A DNA stretch of 64,000 nucleotides, taken from NCBI GenBank assembly GCA_963693315.1, contig OY856186.1:236902222-236966221 (forward strand), given 5' to 3'. Below are positions 23,061 to 33,356 of this stretch, piece after piece. The notes beneath the pieces were generated by a model. It worked only from the letters and a program-made list of their open reading frames with translations. It was not told where the DNA came from and did not search any database. The position numbers were made by a program, and so were the translations under genes. Positions within the stretch are counted from its first letter, which is position 1. Each line of letters begins with the position of its first letter. Source of the DNA: Diogma glabrata (taxonomy: Eukaryota; Arthropoda; Insecta; Diptera; Cylindrotomidae).

Positions 23061-24720
23061 TTTGATGGTAAAACCCGAAGAATTATGAACAACAACAATA
23101 CTAAAACCAATTCCCAACAAAAAAATGTAGCTAGTACGCTGTAAAAGTGAAAACAATGAAAAACGCAAAACGAAAAAAAACAACGAACGCCCCAAAAAAA
23201 ATTTTGTAAAAACAAACTTGTAAAGGAACAAAAAAAACCACTGTCGCCGCTAATCTTTACTTCACCTTTCACAAAAATTCCTATAATATTGTATATAAAA
23301 ATATAATTTATTTATTTAATTCAGATATACTGAAATATATATATGTACCTAAAATTAGTTATTGACGATAGCACCCCTAAAATATATTTATTTATTTTTA
23401 AAAAAAAATTGAGAAATAAAAAATATTCAAAGAATGCTTATTTATCGGATGCACCGTCTTAACTTTGATTTATTTATTTTTTTTTTAAAAAAACAAAATA
23501 TTTATTTATATCTTGACGTAAAGCTTAATTAAGAAAATTTATTTTATTTAGCTACCTAAAATTAACTTAAATTTAAAAAAATTATTTATTTGATAAAAAT
23601 TTTATTTAATTAATTTTCAAAAAATTTGTTTTATTTATTTTATCTTTATTTAATAATATAGAGATTCCCAAAATCAAGATTCGTCTGGAGACAATTTAAA
23701 AAGTAAGTATGGTACAATATCCATTTCATTTAAATTTGAAATATCGCGTTCGCGAGCCCACTCCAACAATGCATGTGAGAACTGACTAGAAAAGCCCCTA
23801 ACGACCAGATTCTACAGAACAGTTTCTCCCCAACCTAATAAAACAATCACAACTGTCACGATTAGACCCTAGGTCCACTTCTACTGACCCAGTTGTGCTT
23901 GTTTACCCTACAAATAAATTACAACTAAACCTAATGCGAAAGTTGAAGAACGCTCCCGAGCACCAGACTTCAAATCCTAAACTCTATGAAAAATTGTTTT
24001 ATTGTAAAAGCTAAGTTGGAAAAATGGAAAAGTTTTTTGAATTTGTATGAGGTGAAGCCTCTGATCCTGAAAGCAAAGTATAATTGGTTCTTCTCTTCAT
24101 TACACCGAAGAAGCCTCTGAGCAAAGAACGGTACTACTGGTTTGCACCTAAGTACAAACACAGCAACACCACTCCTCGTCCCTGAGGACTTCCTCGCCGA
24201 ATGAAGAGAAGAAACCAATGTTCTTCGATCGCATAACCCCGATGGCCATAGGCGATCTAAGAACGACATCAATGTTAAAGAGTGAAGCTCTATGAATGGC
24301 TTTTTAGGCCTACCGCTGAGAAAGATATTAATTAAACACTAATACAACAAAAAAAATTCCAAAAAAAACTTTTTACAAGAAATGTATATTATTATCCAAA
24401 ATAATATATCTACAAGAATATGTACATTGGCATACTAAAAAATATTTACAGAATATGTACATTATGTACATTGACAGATGTGTACAAAAAAAAATATGTA
24501 CATTGTATCAAAAATATGTACATGGTAGTAGAAAAACCAATCTCTAAAAAAACTACTACCCCAAAACGGTTTTTTCAAATTAAAAAACAATTAGTATACT
24601 AAAATTCGAATGACAGCACAAAAAAAACAATCTCCAAAAAAAATTGCTGTCCCAAAACGTTTTTTTTTTCAAACTACAAAAACAATTAACTGATTATACA
24701 GTGAGGGACAGGGGCCTCCT
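23061..24720. other. Leader region of element D, non-coding
   Basis: Very AT-rich around 23280-23660 (TTTATTTA runs), then mixed sequence without conserved frames. Between 24440 and 24700 there are short repeats of TATGTACATT and two diverged ~95-bp copies containing CCCCAAAACG/TCCCAAAACG. Possibly an older insertion inside the element leader. Confidence 0.4.
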
Positions 24721-25296
24721 GTGGACCAGACCACTCCTCTACCTGTCGCATGGTCGGTGAGATGGAAACCTCCTCAACCAGCTCCTCTATTTGAGTACTC
24801 TTGGTCAAGGAAGCTCCCAGCTCCACGACCAAGCGACTCTCCTTCTCCTTCTTCTCCTCTCCTTCCTCTTCAAGTGAGAGCTCCTATTTCTCTTTATCCT
24901 CTTCCTCTCACGCCAGCCCACATTCACTTCCTCATTCACTACATCCAACTCCTCATTCACTCCATTCAACTCCTCATTCACTCCATTCAACTCCCCATTC
25001 ACTATCTCATAAATCAAATCATCCAATACCTTATCATATCGTTCTTCGTATATGTCCTCCATCAGTTCCCTATAAATTCCATCCTTAACTTCATTCATAA
25101 TCACATTTATCATTCCATCCACTATATTCCTCGCCTCAACCATTCTCCTCCTTTCTCGCCACATGCTCTCTCTCTTCCACCTCATTCATCCATGGCTCAA
25201 ACCCCCCTGGCCGACACCTCCTTCTCAACCCCTGACCCCTCATGTACATATTATAAAAAATTTAAAAAAAAGTGCCAAACACAAACAAAAAATTAA
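24721..25296. other. Both-strand open region with heptad repeats
   Basis: The plus strand is open for 191 codons (Pro/Ser/His-rich) and the minus strand for 126 (24805-25185), and the composition differs from the surrounding sequence. The minus frame is charged and contains four near-identical seven-residue units (VNEELNG, VNEELNG, VNEELDV, VNEEVNV) from a 21-bp tandem repeat at about 24940-25005, flanked by Arg/Lys-rich ends. It lies on the same strand as gag, 1.7 kb upstream. I do not recognise either protein; the minus frame looks the more protein-like (amphipathic, coiled-coil prone). It could equally be low-complexity DNA. Confidence 0.35.
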
Positions 25297-25581
25297 CCAC
25301 CCAAAACCAATATCTGGTTATCCCAAAACAAATTATATTTACTATATATTTTAAACAAAAAATTATAATAGTAATGCACGAAAACCAGAACCGTTTAAAA
25401 CGCCCAGTTTATATAGAAAAAATCAAAACTGGTTTCAAAATGTACGCTAATTGCGCCAAAATAGCTCTGTTATTCAAAAAAAAAAAACCTTAAACTGGTT
25501 TTCAAAAACAAATTTTACCGTATTATTACGGTTCCAGAAACCTAATGCAACCCCAGGGTTTCGTTTCGGCTGCCACTTATT

Positions 25582-26030
25582 ACCTTGGGCTTTTATCACT
25601 TTGTTTCTGTTCAATATACTGTTAAATCTATACAAATCACAAGCACATCTGATATTTCATCGTTTTTATAGTAGGAAAAAAAAATAAAAGTTAAGCAAAG
25701 GAGATCACTCCCGCCATCCGGAGTGTCCCCACACGGATCTTAAATTTTGGGAATCTCTTATTATTCTTCTAACTTTATCTTGACATTCCAAAGGAAAGAA
25801 AAAATACTTAAACAAAATTAACATATCTTGAATTTAAAATACCTTGAATTAAAAACTGTTGATTGGTGATTCACTTCCAGCGTTGTTTTTCCCAAAAGAT
25901 TTATTACCATACAAGTATTACTGGATTCCACCAAAAGTTGCTGTAACCCTTTATAACTATCGTTATGAACCACTTGATAACAGACTAAAGATGTGCTTCC
26001 GAACAAAAGTAACAAATACTTCAATTTCAA
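25582..26030 (-). repeat. 450-bp direct repeat, right (candidate 5' LTR of D)
   Basis: About 99% alike to 16685-17135 by eye. Its right edge joins TTTTAAAATAATATATTG, where LINE endonuclease coding sequence resumes. Confidence 0.7.
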
Positions 26031-26035
26031 TTTTA

Positions 26036-26330
26036 AAATAATATATTGAACATAAAAAATTCAATAATAATGGGTGATTTCAATTTTAATTTGCAAGACA
26101 AAAATGATAATGTTGTTACTTAGTATTGTAATCTAATAACCAGCAGCGGATTCATGTTTCTAAATTCTTTGGATTTGAAAATGTCAACAAGAGTTTCAAA
26201 CACAAGTTGTACAACAATTGACCATGTGATTACTGATATCTATCATTAAAATTTTCAATTTTCAATTACTGATTGTGATCTTTCGGATCACAGAATGTTG
26301 CAACTTCGTTTTTGCCTTGCAACAAAATCT
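26036..26330 (+). pseudogene. LINE endonuclease fragment, right part
   Basis: Shows the conserved C-terminal half of an APE endonuclease: MGDFNFNLQDKNDN, TTIDHVITD, and ITDCDLSDHRM. The catalytic Asp/Asn of GDFN and the final SDH are visible, but stops occur (after NVVT and before NFQF). It continues the fragment ending at 16682. Confidence 0.7.
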
Positions 26331-26702
26331 TAACGTATACACAAACAATATACTCAAAAAGTTTTATTGATTATTTTTCCATTAACAACACTTCTATGTA
26401 CAAAGATCAGGTAAATGAAGTTCAAAATTGTTCGGAGTTCATTGATGTTACCCAAAATTGCATTCAAAACAAAACAGTCTCATTTCCGATTTTCAAATCA
26501 CGTAAAAACCTTTTTGTACGAGTACACCGTAAAAATGGTACGTAAAGCAGGTCTTTTTTTTCAATTGAAATAACAATGCCTAAAAATGAAATAATAATGC
26601 GTAAAATTACTATTTTACGCCCTAAAGCGTAAATATTTTTGACAACAATCAAACGAACTTTAAAGAACAAGATATACTTTATGTCTTTTTTCGTGTGTAA
26701 AT

Positions 26703-26902
26703 NNNNNNNNNNNNNNNNNNNNNNNNNNNNNNNNNNNNNNNNNNNNNNNNNNNNNNNNNNNNNNNNNNNNNNNNNNNNNNNNNNNNNNNNNNNNNNNNNN
26801 NNNNNNNNNNNNNNNNNNNNNNNNNNNNNNNNNNNNNNNNNNNNNNNNNNNNNNNNNNNNNNNNNNNNNNNNNNNNNNNNNNNNNNNNNNNNNNNNNNNN
26901 NN
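26703..26902. other. Assembly gap (200 N)
   Basis: Exactly 200 undefined bases, a typical placeholder length, so true size is unknown. It removes the downstream part of the minus-strand recombinase. Confidence 0.99.
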
Positions 26903-27364
26903 ATTTTTGCCAATAGGTTGGTTAAAACATTTTCCTTTGGCGTAGCGTAGAAAAAAAAATTGGACTGTCCTTCGGTTAGAGATCCACGTATTTTTGGTAA
27001 TACTTTAAAAAATCAAACCCACCCACCGTGTTGGACACTGTAAACGTTCTGCTAACATATTTTTTTGTATCCGGAATAGATATAAGCAACATAGTGCCAT
27101 GATTTATAATATCTTTCATTGTGATACTAATCAATTCTATCTTACGGCAAGCTCCATAAAGTCCAAATATCAAAGCTACCTGGTAAAGAAATTTTTCATC
27201 AAAATCAAATGTTTTAACCTTAATCAAACTGAATATCAAATAACTTCCCTTTTTATTAAATAAACATCGTCAGGAGCATCTTTAAAAAATTGCTTGATTT
27301 GTTCCAAACTAAAAGTTTTTGATTTTTTGGGAATGTATCCGACCATTTGTTTTCGTTAAACATT
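26903..27364 (-). pseudogene. Tyrosine recombinase (Crypton-like) fragment
   Basis: Minus strand, reading from about 27360: MVGYIPKKSKTFSLEQIKQF, then after a frameshift near 27240 KFLYQVALIFGLYGACRKIE with ELISITMKDI, IPDTKKYVSRTFTV, and after a stop PKDSPIFFSTLRQRK. 'GACR..EL', the TK..R.F core and the F.....G.. block are the catalytic-domain pattern of Crypton-type tyrosine recombinases; the Arg of GACR is the first catalytic Arg of that family. The gap cuts off the part with the later catalytic residues. Dead copy by frameshift and stop. Confidence 0.6.
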
Positions 27365-27595
27365 TTAGAGAATTATATATGTGAACTGAACGAGACTTAC
27401 GAAATGAAAAGAAATGAAAAACAAAATATTTTAAATAATTTCATATAGAAATTTAAAAAAGGTTAGTTGCTATAGAAATTTAAGAAAATGAATAACAAAC
27501 GAAAAACTACTTGGATAAAAAAAATTTCTCAAATAATATTTGACTATTTTGTGTAAATATATGTATTTTTATTTATGTAACAATAGTTATTTATT

Positions 27596-27709
27596 ATACA
27601 AGGGAAAAAAGTAGTAGATTTTAGCTCGAGGTTGTGTTGTCTCCCGACGCGAAGCGGAGGGAGACAAAAAACCGAGAGCTAAAATCTACAATTTTTCCCG
27701 TGTATAATA
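27596..27709. repeat. Long hairpin in copy 2
   Basis: TATACAAGGGAAAAA... pairs with ...TTTTTCCCGTGTATA; an inner stem TAGATTTTAGCTCG pairs with CGAGAGCTAAAATCTA, with GTCTCCC/GGGAGAC near the loop. It has the same layout as the end hairpins of copy 1 but a different sequence. GC-rich loop in AT-rich surroundings. Confidence 0.85.
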
Positions 27710-27946
27710 CACTATTTTTTTCTGTGACTGGACAAATATTAATATAATTATTGAAAAAATAATATTAAACAAATATTACAATATGTATATTCACCACACC
27801 ATACGAATTTTTCTTGAATAAAAACTTAAAATTAAGTTTCATTTTATTTGTCAAAACCAGTTATTAACATCAAGAAGAAAACGGTATAGCTTTTCATAAC
27901 ATTAAAATAGTCATAAATGTTCATAAATATTCATAATATTCATCAC

Positions 27947-28140
27947 TGTAATGTACTAACTTGTCGATGTATCAATTGTTATTATTTATACATATATCGA
28001 TAAGTTAATTGTACTAGATTTACATATTTTTGTAATAGCATAAAATTGTTGATAGCAGAATTGATTATAATAAAGTTCTATTGAATTTGGATAGCCAACA
28101 AATAAAGTCGTTTTCTTACTATCCATCTCTAAACTTAACA
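27947..28140 (+). repeat. 5' LTR of element C
   Basis: 194 bp, TGTAATGTACTAACTTG ... AAACTTAACA. Promoter not resolved. Confidence 0.92.
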
Positions 28141-28141
28141 A

Positions 28142-28156
28142 TGGCGACGAAGATGC
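28142..28156 (+). promoter_or_regulatory. Primer binding site of element C
   Basis: One base after the LTR: TGGCGACGAAGATGC. Begins with TGG as required for a tRNA CCA end; I cannot name the tRNA. Confidence 0.6.
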
Positions 28157-28440
28157 ATGAACTGCACGAATAGGTAATATTCTTTTGAATTTTTCTTTTT
28201 CTAATAAAAATAATATATAAAAAATTAAAAAGTGCGTGGGTGAAAAAGTTAAATTATTACACAAAAGAAAAATAATAATAAATTTTATAATAATTTGGAT
28301 GAAAGAGTGAATATTAGCAAATAAGTAAATTCTTTCTAAAATAAAGTAATCAAGTTTTTGCTGACGTTTAAGTTTTAAATTGGAGGGAAATTGTTTTTTT
28401 TATGTGGTAAATAAATTGGAAATTTAAAGTGTTTAGTATT

Positions 28441-28540
28441 AAAGGTAGTGTGGTTATCATTTTTAAATGATTAATTAAATAAATTAGCGATATTAAAGGT
28501 AGTATGGTTATCATTTTTAAATGATTAATTAAATAAATAA
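28441..28540. repeat. 53-bp tandem duplication in the C leader
   Basis: AAAGGTAGTGTGGTTATC at 28441 recurs at 28494 with one change; the unit is in the untranslated leader before gag. Confidence 0.85.
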
Positions 28541-28672
28541 AAAAGAATTAGCTACAGTGTACCACTGTGCCACGATTTTTTTTTTCTACCTTTGTCTATA
28601 TACGTAAGGTGAGTGTGGCGAAAAATAATATTATTGGTTTTTCTTTGCTACAAAAAATTAATTAAATTACAA

Positions 28673-29554
28673 ATGATGATAGGGTCGATTGAACCTTTCA
28701 CGCCGGGCGGTGATTTTAATAGATATTTGATGAGGATGGGTGAGTTCTTTAAATGCAATGATGTGGGAGATGAGAAGAAAGCGTCATTATTTATAACATT
28801 TGTTGGGCCAGAATCTTTTGAAATTTTATGTCGATTATTACACCCGGAAAGTCCCATAAAGAAAACGTATGCCGAATTGACTGAGTTATTGAAAAAAACA
28901 TTTTCAACCAGCGTATATTGAAATCGCCGAAAGTTTTAAGTTTTAAAACGTAGCCAAATGATAAATGAAACGATCAGCGAATATATTGTGGAGCTTAAGT
29001 CACTAGCGGCAACGTGTAATTTCGCAGGATATTTGGAAAGAGCATTGCGTGATAAATTTGTGTTGGGATTAAACGACGATAAGATTCAAACAGCGTTATT
29101 ATCTGAAAAAGATTTAACCTTCAAAAAAGCATGCGAGTTGGCTTTGAATATGGAGATGTCAGGTAATGAACAGCGGAAAATTAAAACGGAACCAACGGTT
29201 TACAATATGCAAACTTCAACTAGTAGGGGTCGGGCAAGTGTTCGAAATAACAGTAGGGAAAGGTCATCTAGTAGTCGGTCAATGACACCATATAGAAGTT
29301 TAAATAAAAGAAGAACGCATAACCGGTCACCAACACCATACAGAACCAAAAGTAATTCAAGCACAGGTAGTTCAACTGAAGAGAAGTCGATTTATAATTG
29401 CGAAAAATGCGCAGGTAGCCATCCAATTAACCAGTGTGTGGCCAGAAATTGGAAATGTTTTGAATGCGGTAAAATTGGTCATTCACGGCGAGCGTGCCGC
29501 AACCGAAGCAATTATCGCCGTTTTTATAACAACAATCGTAATTATAACAGGTAA
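28673..29554 (+). pseudogene. Gypsy C Gag, with two compensating frame breaks
   Basis: Start taken at 28673 (MMIGSIEPFTPGGDFNRYL). The Gag domain continues to KKTYAELTELLKKTF; a one-base shift at about 28895-28905 leads to a stop at 28919, the correct sequence (AYIEIAESFK) runs in the next frame, and a second shift at about 28944 restores the first frame at MINETISEYIVELKSL. Then come a Ser/Arg-rich stretch and two zinc knuckles, CEKCAGSHPINQC (CX2CX3HX4C) and CFECGKIGHSRRAC. Ends at TAA 29552-29554. The two shifts may be mutations or assembly errors. Confidence 0.82.
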
Positions 29555-29557
29555 GTA

Positions 29558-31546
29558 TTGAACAATTGTGATGAGTTTAGAATAAATAACTTTATTGATA
29601 ATCCTAATATTGAACCTCCATTCATAGTTACAATACTTATAGAAAAGAAGCCAGTTGATATGGAAATCGACAGTGGGGCTTGCTTCTCTGTGATTGATGA
29701 AAAATTTTATAAAACTAATTTTAATAATTTAATTTTACATAAATTAGGTGTTAATAGTATTATTGTAATTACAGGAAGTAGAGTGGATGTTTTGGGGTAT
29801 ATCGAGGTTACAGTGGAGTGGATTAATCAGAAATATAATTTAAAATTAGCGGTGTTAAAAACGGAAACGGATTTTGTACCAATCATGGGACGAGATTGGC
29901 TATCAATTATTTTTCCAAAATGGAAGTCAATTTTTTTAAACCAAAATAAAGAAGCGGTAGTAAATCTATGCAAGCCAATGAAATTTGATGATTTAAGTAC
30001 ACCGAGGATGAATCAGGTAACATTGTCTGTAATTAAAGATTTGTATGCGTTAGTTCCGAAAGTTGTTGATGACAAAAATAAAGACCCTATAAAAAATTTT
30101 ACGGCAGATATTCTAATAAAGGAGGACGTTCAGCCTATTTTCCATATAGCCTACACGGTACCATTTGCTCTTAGAGAAAAGGTTGACAAAGAACTAGCTA
30201 GATTAGTGGAAGAACATATATTGATCCCGGTTAAATATAGTGAATGGGCTTCGCCAATGGTAGTAGTTCCAAAATCAGATGGTTCGATTAGAATTTGTGG
30301 TGATTATAAAGTAACCATTAATAAATATATTACCATGGAACACTACCCTCTCCCGGTGATCGAAGATGTTTTTGCCACTTTAGCTGGATACGCTTGTTTC
30401 TCAGTTATCGATCTTAAAGGGGCCTATCAGCAATTGGCATTGAGTGAGCGGTCAAAACCTTTAGTAACAATAAACACTCAAAAGGGATTATTTCGCTATG
30501 AACGCTTGCCTTTCGGCATTTCATCGGCACCGTCGATATTTCAAGGGGTTATAGACCAAGTGTTAATTGATATTGATGGAGTTACCACATATCTGGATGA
30601 TGTGTTGGTTGGTGGAACCAAGGAAGAGGAAGTCAAGGAAAGGGTAAAACAGGTTTTGCTTAGGCTTAATGATTTCAACATTAAAATAAATGTTGATAAA
30701 TGTAAATATTTTATGAGTTCCGTAGAGTATTTAGGCCATGTCATTTCTAAAGATGGTATTCAACCAAACCCGAAAAAAGTGGAGGCAATTGCTAAAGCTC
30801 CTGCACCTACAAATGTAAGTGAGCTTCAGTCATTCCTGGGCCTTATAAATTATTATGGCAAATTTTTACCAAATTTGTCATCTCTACTGTATCCCTTATA
30901 TAGTTTGTTACGTAAAGGTGAAGAATTTATATGGTCAGAAGACTGTCAGAAAAGTTTTGTAAAGTGTAGAGAAATGCTAACAAATGAAAAGTTATTAGTT
31001 TTTTTTGATCCCAAACTACCATTGATAGTCTCTTGTGATGCCAGCCCGTATGGAGTCGGGGCAGTTTTAGCGCATGTTGTGAATAACGAAGAAAGGCCGA
31101 TTATGTTTGCGTCCAGTACACTAAGCCCTGCGGAAAAGAACTATAGTCAACTACACCGGGAGGCTTTGGCGGTAGTATTCGCCGTAAAAAAATTCAACAA
31201 ATATTTGTATGGCAAAAAATTTCTAATTTATAGTGATCACAAGCCGCTACAAGAAATTTTTAACAACAAAAAAGGTCTAGCATCGGTAGCGGCTCAAAGA
31301 ATCCATCGATGGGCTTTATTTCTCTCTTCATACAATTATGAAATGAAATATCGAAAGGGATCAAGGATGGGTAACGCCGACGGTCTCTCACGGTTACCTT
31401 TGGATGGAAATACTGGTTGGACAGAACCAGAAATACATCCATTTAATGTATCTGCACAGTTACCGTTAACCCAACAAGAAATCGCAAAAGCAACGCAGAC
31501 TGATAAAATTTTAGCAAATGTTTTCAAATATTTAATGAGTGAATGA
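29558..31546 (+). CDS. Gypsy C Pol: protease, RT, RNase H
   Basis: In the same frame as gag and separated from it only by the TAA at 29552. No ATG lies at the start, so it would be made by readthrough or after loss of a coding triplet. Protease DSGA at residues 38-41; RT with ICGDYKVTINK, SVIDLKGAYQQL, LPFGISSAPS and YLDD at 345-348; RNase H with IVSCDASPYGVGAVL, NYSQLHREALAVV and YSDHKPLQEIF, ending KGSRMGNADGLSRLP. A TGA at 31544-31546 cuts it from the integrase in the same frame. Confidence 0.88.
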   Translation: MNNCDEFRINNFIDNPNIEPPFIVTILIEKKPVDMEIDSGACFSVIDEKFYKTNFNNLILHKLGVNSIIVITGSRVDVLGYIEVTVEWINQKYNLKLAVLKTETDFVPIMGRDWLSIIFPKWKSIFLNQNKEAVVNLCKPMKFDDLSTPRMNQVTLSVIKDLYALVPKVVDDKNKDPIKNFTADILIKEDVQPIFHIAYTVPFALREKVDKELARLVEEHILIPVKYSEWASPMVVVPKSDGSIRICGDYKVTINKYITMEHYPLPVIEDVFATLAGYACFSVIDLKGAYQQLALSERSKPLVTINTQKGLFRYERLPFGISSAPSIFQGVIDQVLIDIDGVTTYLDDVLVGGTKEEEVKERVKQVLLRLNDFNIKINVDKCKYFMSSVEYLGHVISKDGIQPNPKKVEAIAKAPAPTNVSELQSFLGLINYYGKFLPNLSSLLYPLYSLLRKGEEFIWSEDCQKSFVKCREMLTNEKLLVFFDPKLPLIVSCDASPYGVGAVLAHVVNNEERPIMFASSTLSPAEKNYSQLHREALAVVFAVKKFNKYLYGKKFLIYSDHKPLQEIFNNKKGLASVAAQRIHRWALFLSSYNYEMKYRKGSRMGNADGLSRLPLDGNTGWTEPEIHPFNVSAQLPLTQQEIAKATQTDKILANVFKYLMSE

Positions 31547-32752
31547 CCCACAGAAATTCCAATACATTTAAAAGTTTATTTTAAGTTAAAAAATGCCTTG
31601 TCCTGTTCTAATAATTGTTTATTTTATGGTGATCGAGTAGTGATACCAAATTCCTTGCAAATAAATGTGGTAAGGCTACTTCATGAGCCACACGTGGGAA
31701 TTGTTCGAATGAAAGCCTTAGCCCGAGAAAATGTATGGTGGATTGGAATAGACAAGATGATCGAGGAATTTGTCAAAAGTTGTATTACGTGTAATATTTA
31801 TCAGAAACGTACTTTGGATTGTCCAAATTATCAATTTCCGCATACATCGGAACCGTATGAAAGAATTCACCTGGATCTATTCCACTACGGAAAATACGAT
31901 TTTTTAATTTCATGTGATAGCTTTACCAAATGGATCGATGTGTACAGTTTAAATGGATATTCTGCGTCTTCAGTATTGTCCAAATTAAAGCACCAATTCG
32001 CAATTTTCGGACTACCCATGGAAATCGTTACGGATAATGGTCCGCCTTTTTCATCAAAAGTGTTTGCAAATTTTTGCATGTCAAATAATATTAAGCTCAC
32101 GCATAGTCCACCCTACCACCCGGCTAGTAACGGTTTAGTAGAAAGAGCCGTGCAAACCGTAAAAAATACGCTTAAAAAGTCGTCCCACGAAAGGCAAAAT
32201 ATTAAAGAAATAATTGTAAATTTTCTATTTAGTTATAGGTCAACACCCTCAACTGTAACCGGGATATCTCCAGCAAGTTTAATGTTTAAAAATGAGCCAC
32301 ATACACTACTATCACACTTAAAAAATAAAAATCATAAAACCAATAATATAATTAAAAAAGTTAAATTCAACTTGCCGGATGTTTCGCATAGGGATATGAA
32401 AATGAGAAGTACTTTTAATATTCCACCGCGTCAAGAAATTTTATATTTAAACCACAATTGTAACAAAAGTGATATAAAATGGATTCAAGGGGAGGTTGTT
32501 AAACGATTAAGCAAATATTTATATTTGATAAAAGTGGGGGGTACTACCCGTACAGCACATCGAAATCAACTAAAAGTTTTCAATAAAGATATTAATAAAT
32601 TTAAATATTATCCGACAACTCGCGCTGTAGTTCGTAGAACTAAAAAACGCAAACACAAACCGTTAGAACCCAGCTATGCTAAACGTCCTCGGTCGGAAAC
32701 AACTAATTATTTTTTACGAGATATTCACCCAAAAGCAAATTTAGTTCAATGA
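31547..32752 (+). pseudogene. Gypsy C Pol: integrase region after in-frame TGA
   Basis: The frame continues directly after TGA with PTEIPIHLKVYFKLK, a linker that in related elements follows a Trp, so the TGA is most simply a point mutation of TGG. Integrase zinc region HEPHVG ... CITCNIY, catalytic D (HLDLFHYG), D (IVTDNGPPFSS) and E (SNGLVERAVQTVK) all present. C-terminus Lys/Arg-rich (RRTKKRKHKP). No ATG close to the start of the conserved part. Confidence 0.85.
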
Positions 32753-32986
32753 ATTATGTGAGACACCCTGTAAGTTGATTAAGGTAGTGTGATGTGATAC
32801 ATCTTCAGATTGAAAAATAAAAAATTGTTGTTTTTGTTTTCTTGTTTTTTTTGTTGAATTATTGTTTAGTATTTATTTCTATTTTTTTTTATTAACTTAA
32901 AGCAAAGAGAATTAATTGTAAGGTTGATTAGATTAAGAGTAAAATTAAAAAAAAAAAGAAAAACAAATGAAATGTTTGTTCTCTTT

Positions 32987-32999
32987 AAAAAGGGAGAAT
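32987..32999 (+). promoter_or_regulatory. Polypurine tract of element C
   Basis: AAAAAGGGAGAAT lies directly against the 3' LTR. Confidence 0.88.
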
Positions 33000-33195
33000 T
33001 GTAATGTACTAACTTGTCGATGTATCAATTGTTATTATTTATATATATATATCGATAAGTTAATTGTACTAGATTTACATATTTTTGTAATAGCATAAAA
33101 TTGTTGATAGCAGAATTGATTATAATAAAGTTCTATTGAATTTGGATAGCCAACAAATAAAGTCGTTTTCTTACTATCCATCTCTAAACTTAACA
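33000..33195 (+). repeat. 3' LTR of element C
   Basis: 196 bp; differs from the 5' copy chiefly in the length of a TA run before ATCGATAAG. Confidence 0.92.
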
Positions 33196-33239
33196 ATCAC
33201 TTATGTGTATATATGTATTTATATATATATAATTATCTA

Positions 33240-33345
33240 TCCGGGAAAAAAGTACATACTTTTTTCCCGGGGAAAAAAGTATTTTATGAAAAGTAACATT
33301 TTTGCACCTGTCAACAGAAGTAAAATGTTAAACTTTTTTCCCGTC
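33240..33345. repeat. Nested inverted repeats of CCGGGAAAAAAGTA
   Basis: CCGGGAAAAAAGTA pairs with the adjacent TACTTTTTTCCCGG (33240-33270), and a second GGGAAAAAAGT pairs with ACTTTTTTCCC near 33335. It precedes the terminal arm of copy 2 of the hairpin-ended element. Confidence 0.8.
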
Positions 33346-33356
33346 ACAGAAAAAAT

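Larger units (their letters stand above)
16683..26030 (-). mobile_element. Ty3/gypsy LTR retroelement D, probable full length
   Basis: The 450-bp direct repeats at 16685-17135 and 25582-26030 enclose minus-strand gag and pol. The outer flanks are the two halves of one LINE endonuclease, and both flanks carry TTTTA (16678-16682 and 26031-26035), the expected 5-bp duplication. The repeats differ at only about five positions by eye, so the insertion looks young, in line with the nearly intact coding region. Against this: the repeat ends are not TG...CA, no good purine tract adjoins 17136, and the leader (23061-25581) is unusually long. A TGGCAGCCG-type site four bases inside the right repeat (minus strand) could be the PBS; its tRNA is not assigned. 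Confidence 0.58.
27942..33200 (+). mobile_element. Ty3/gypsy LTR retroelement C, full length, inactive
   Basis: Plus-strand element with short LTRs (194 and 196 bp), PBS, purine tract, gag and pol, flanked by the 5-bp duplication ATCAC (27942-27946, 33196-33200). LTRs differ only by a couple of changes in a TA-rich stretch, so it is young. The protein set (Gag with two knuckles, protease, RT, RNase H, integrase) is complete, but gag has two compensating frame breaks and pol has an in-frame TGA. Short LTRs and the Pol order suggest a mag-like lineage; that placement is tentative. Confidence 0.92.
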
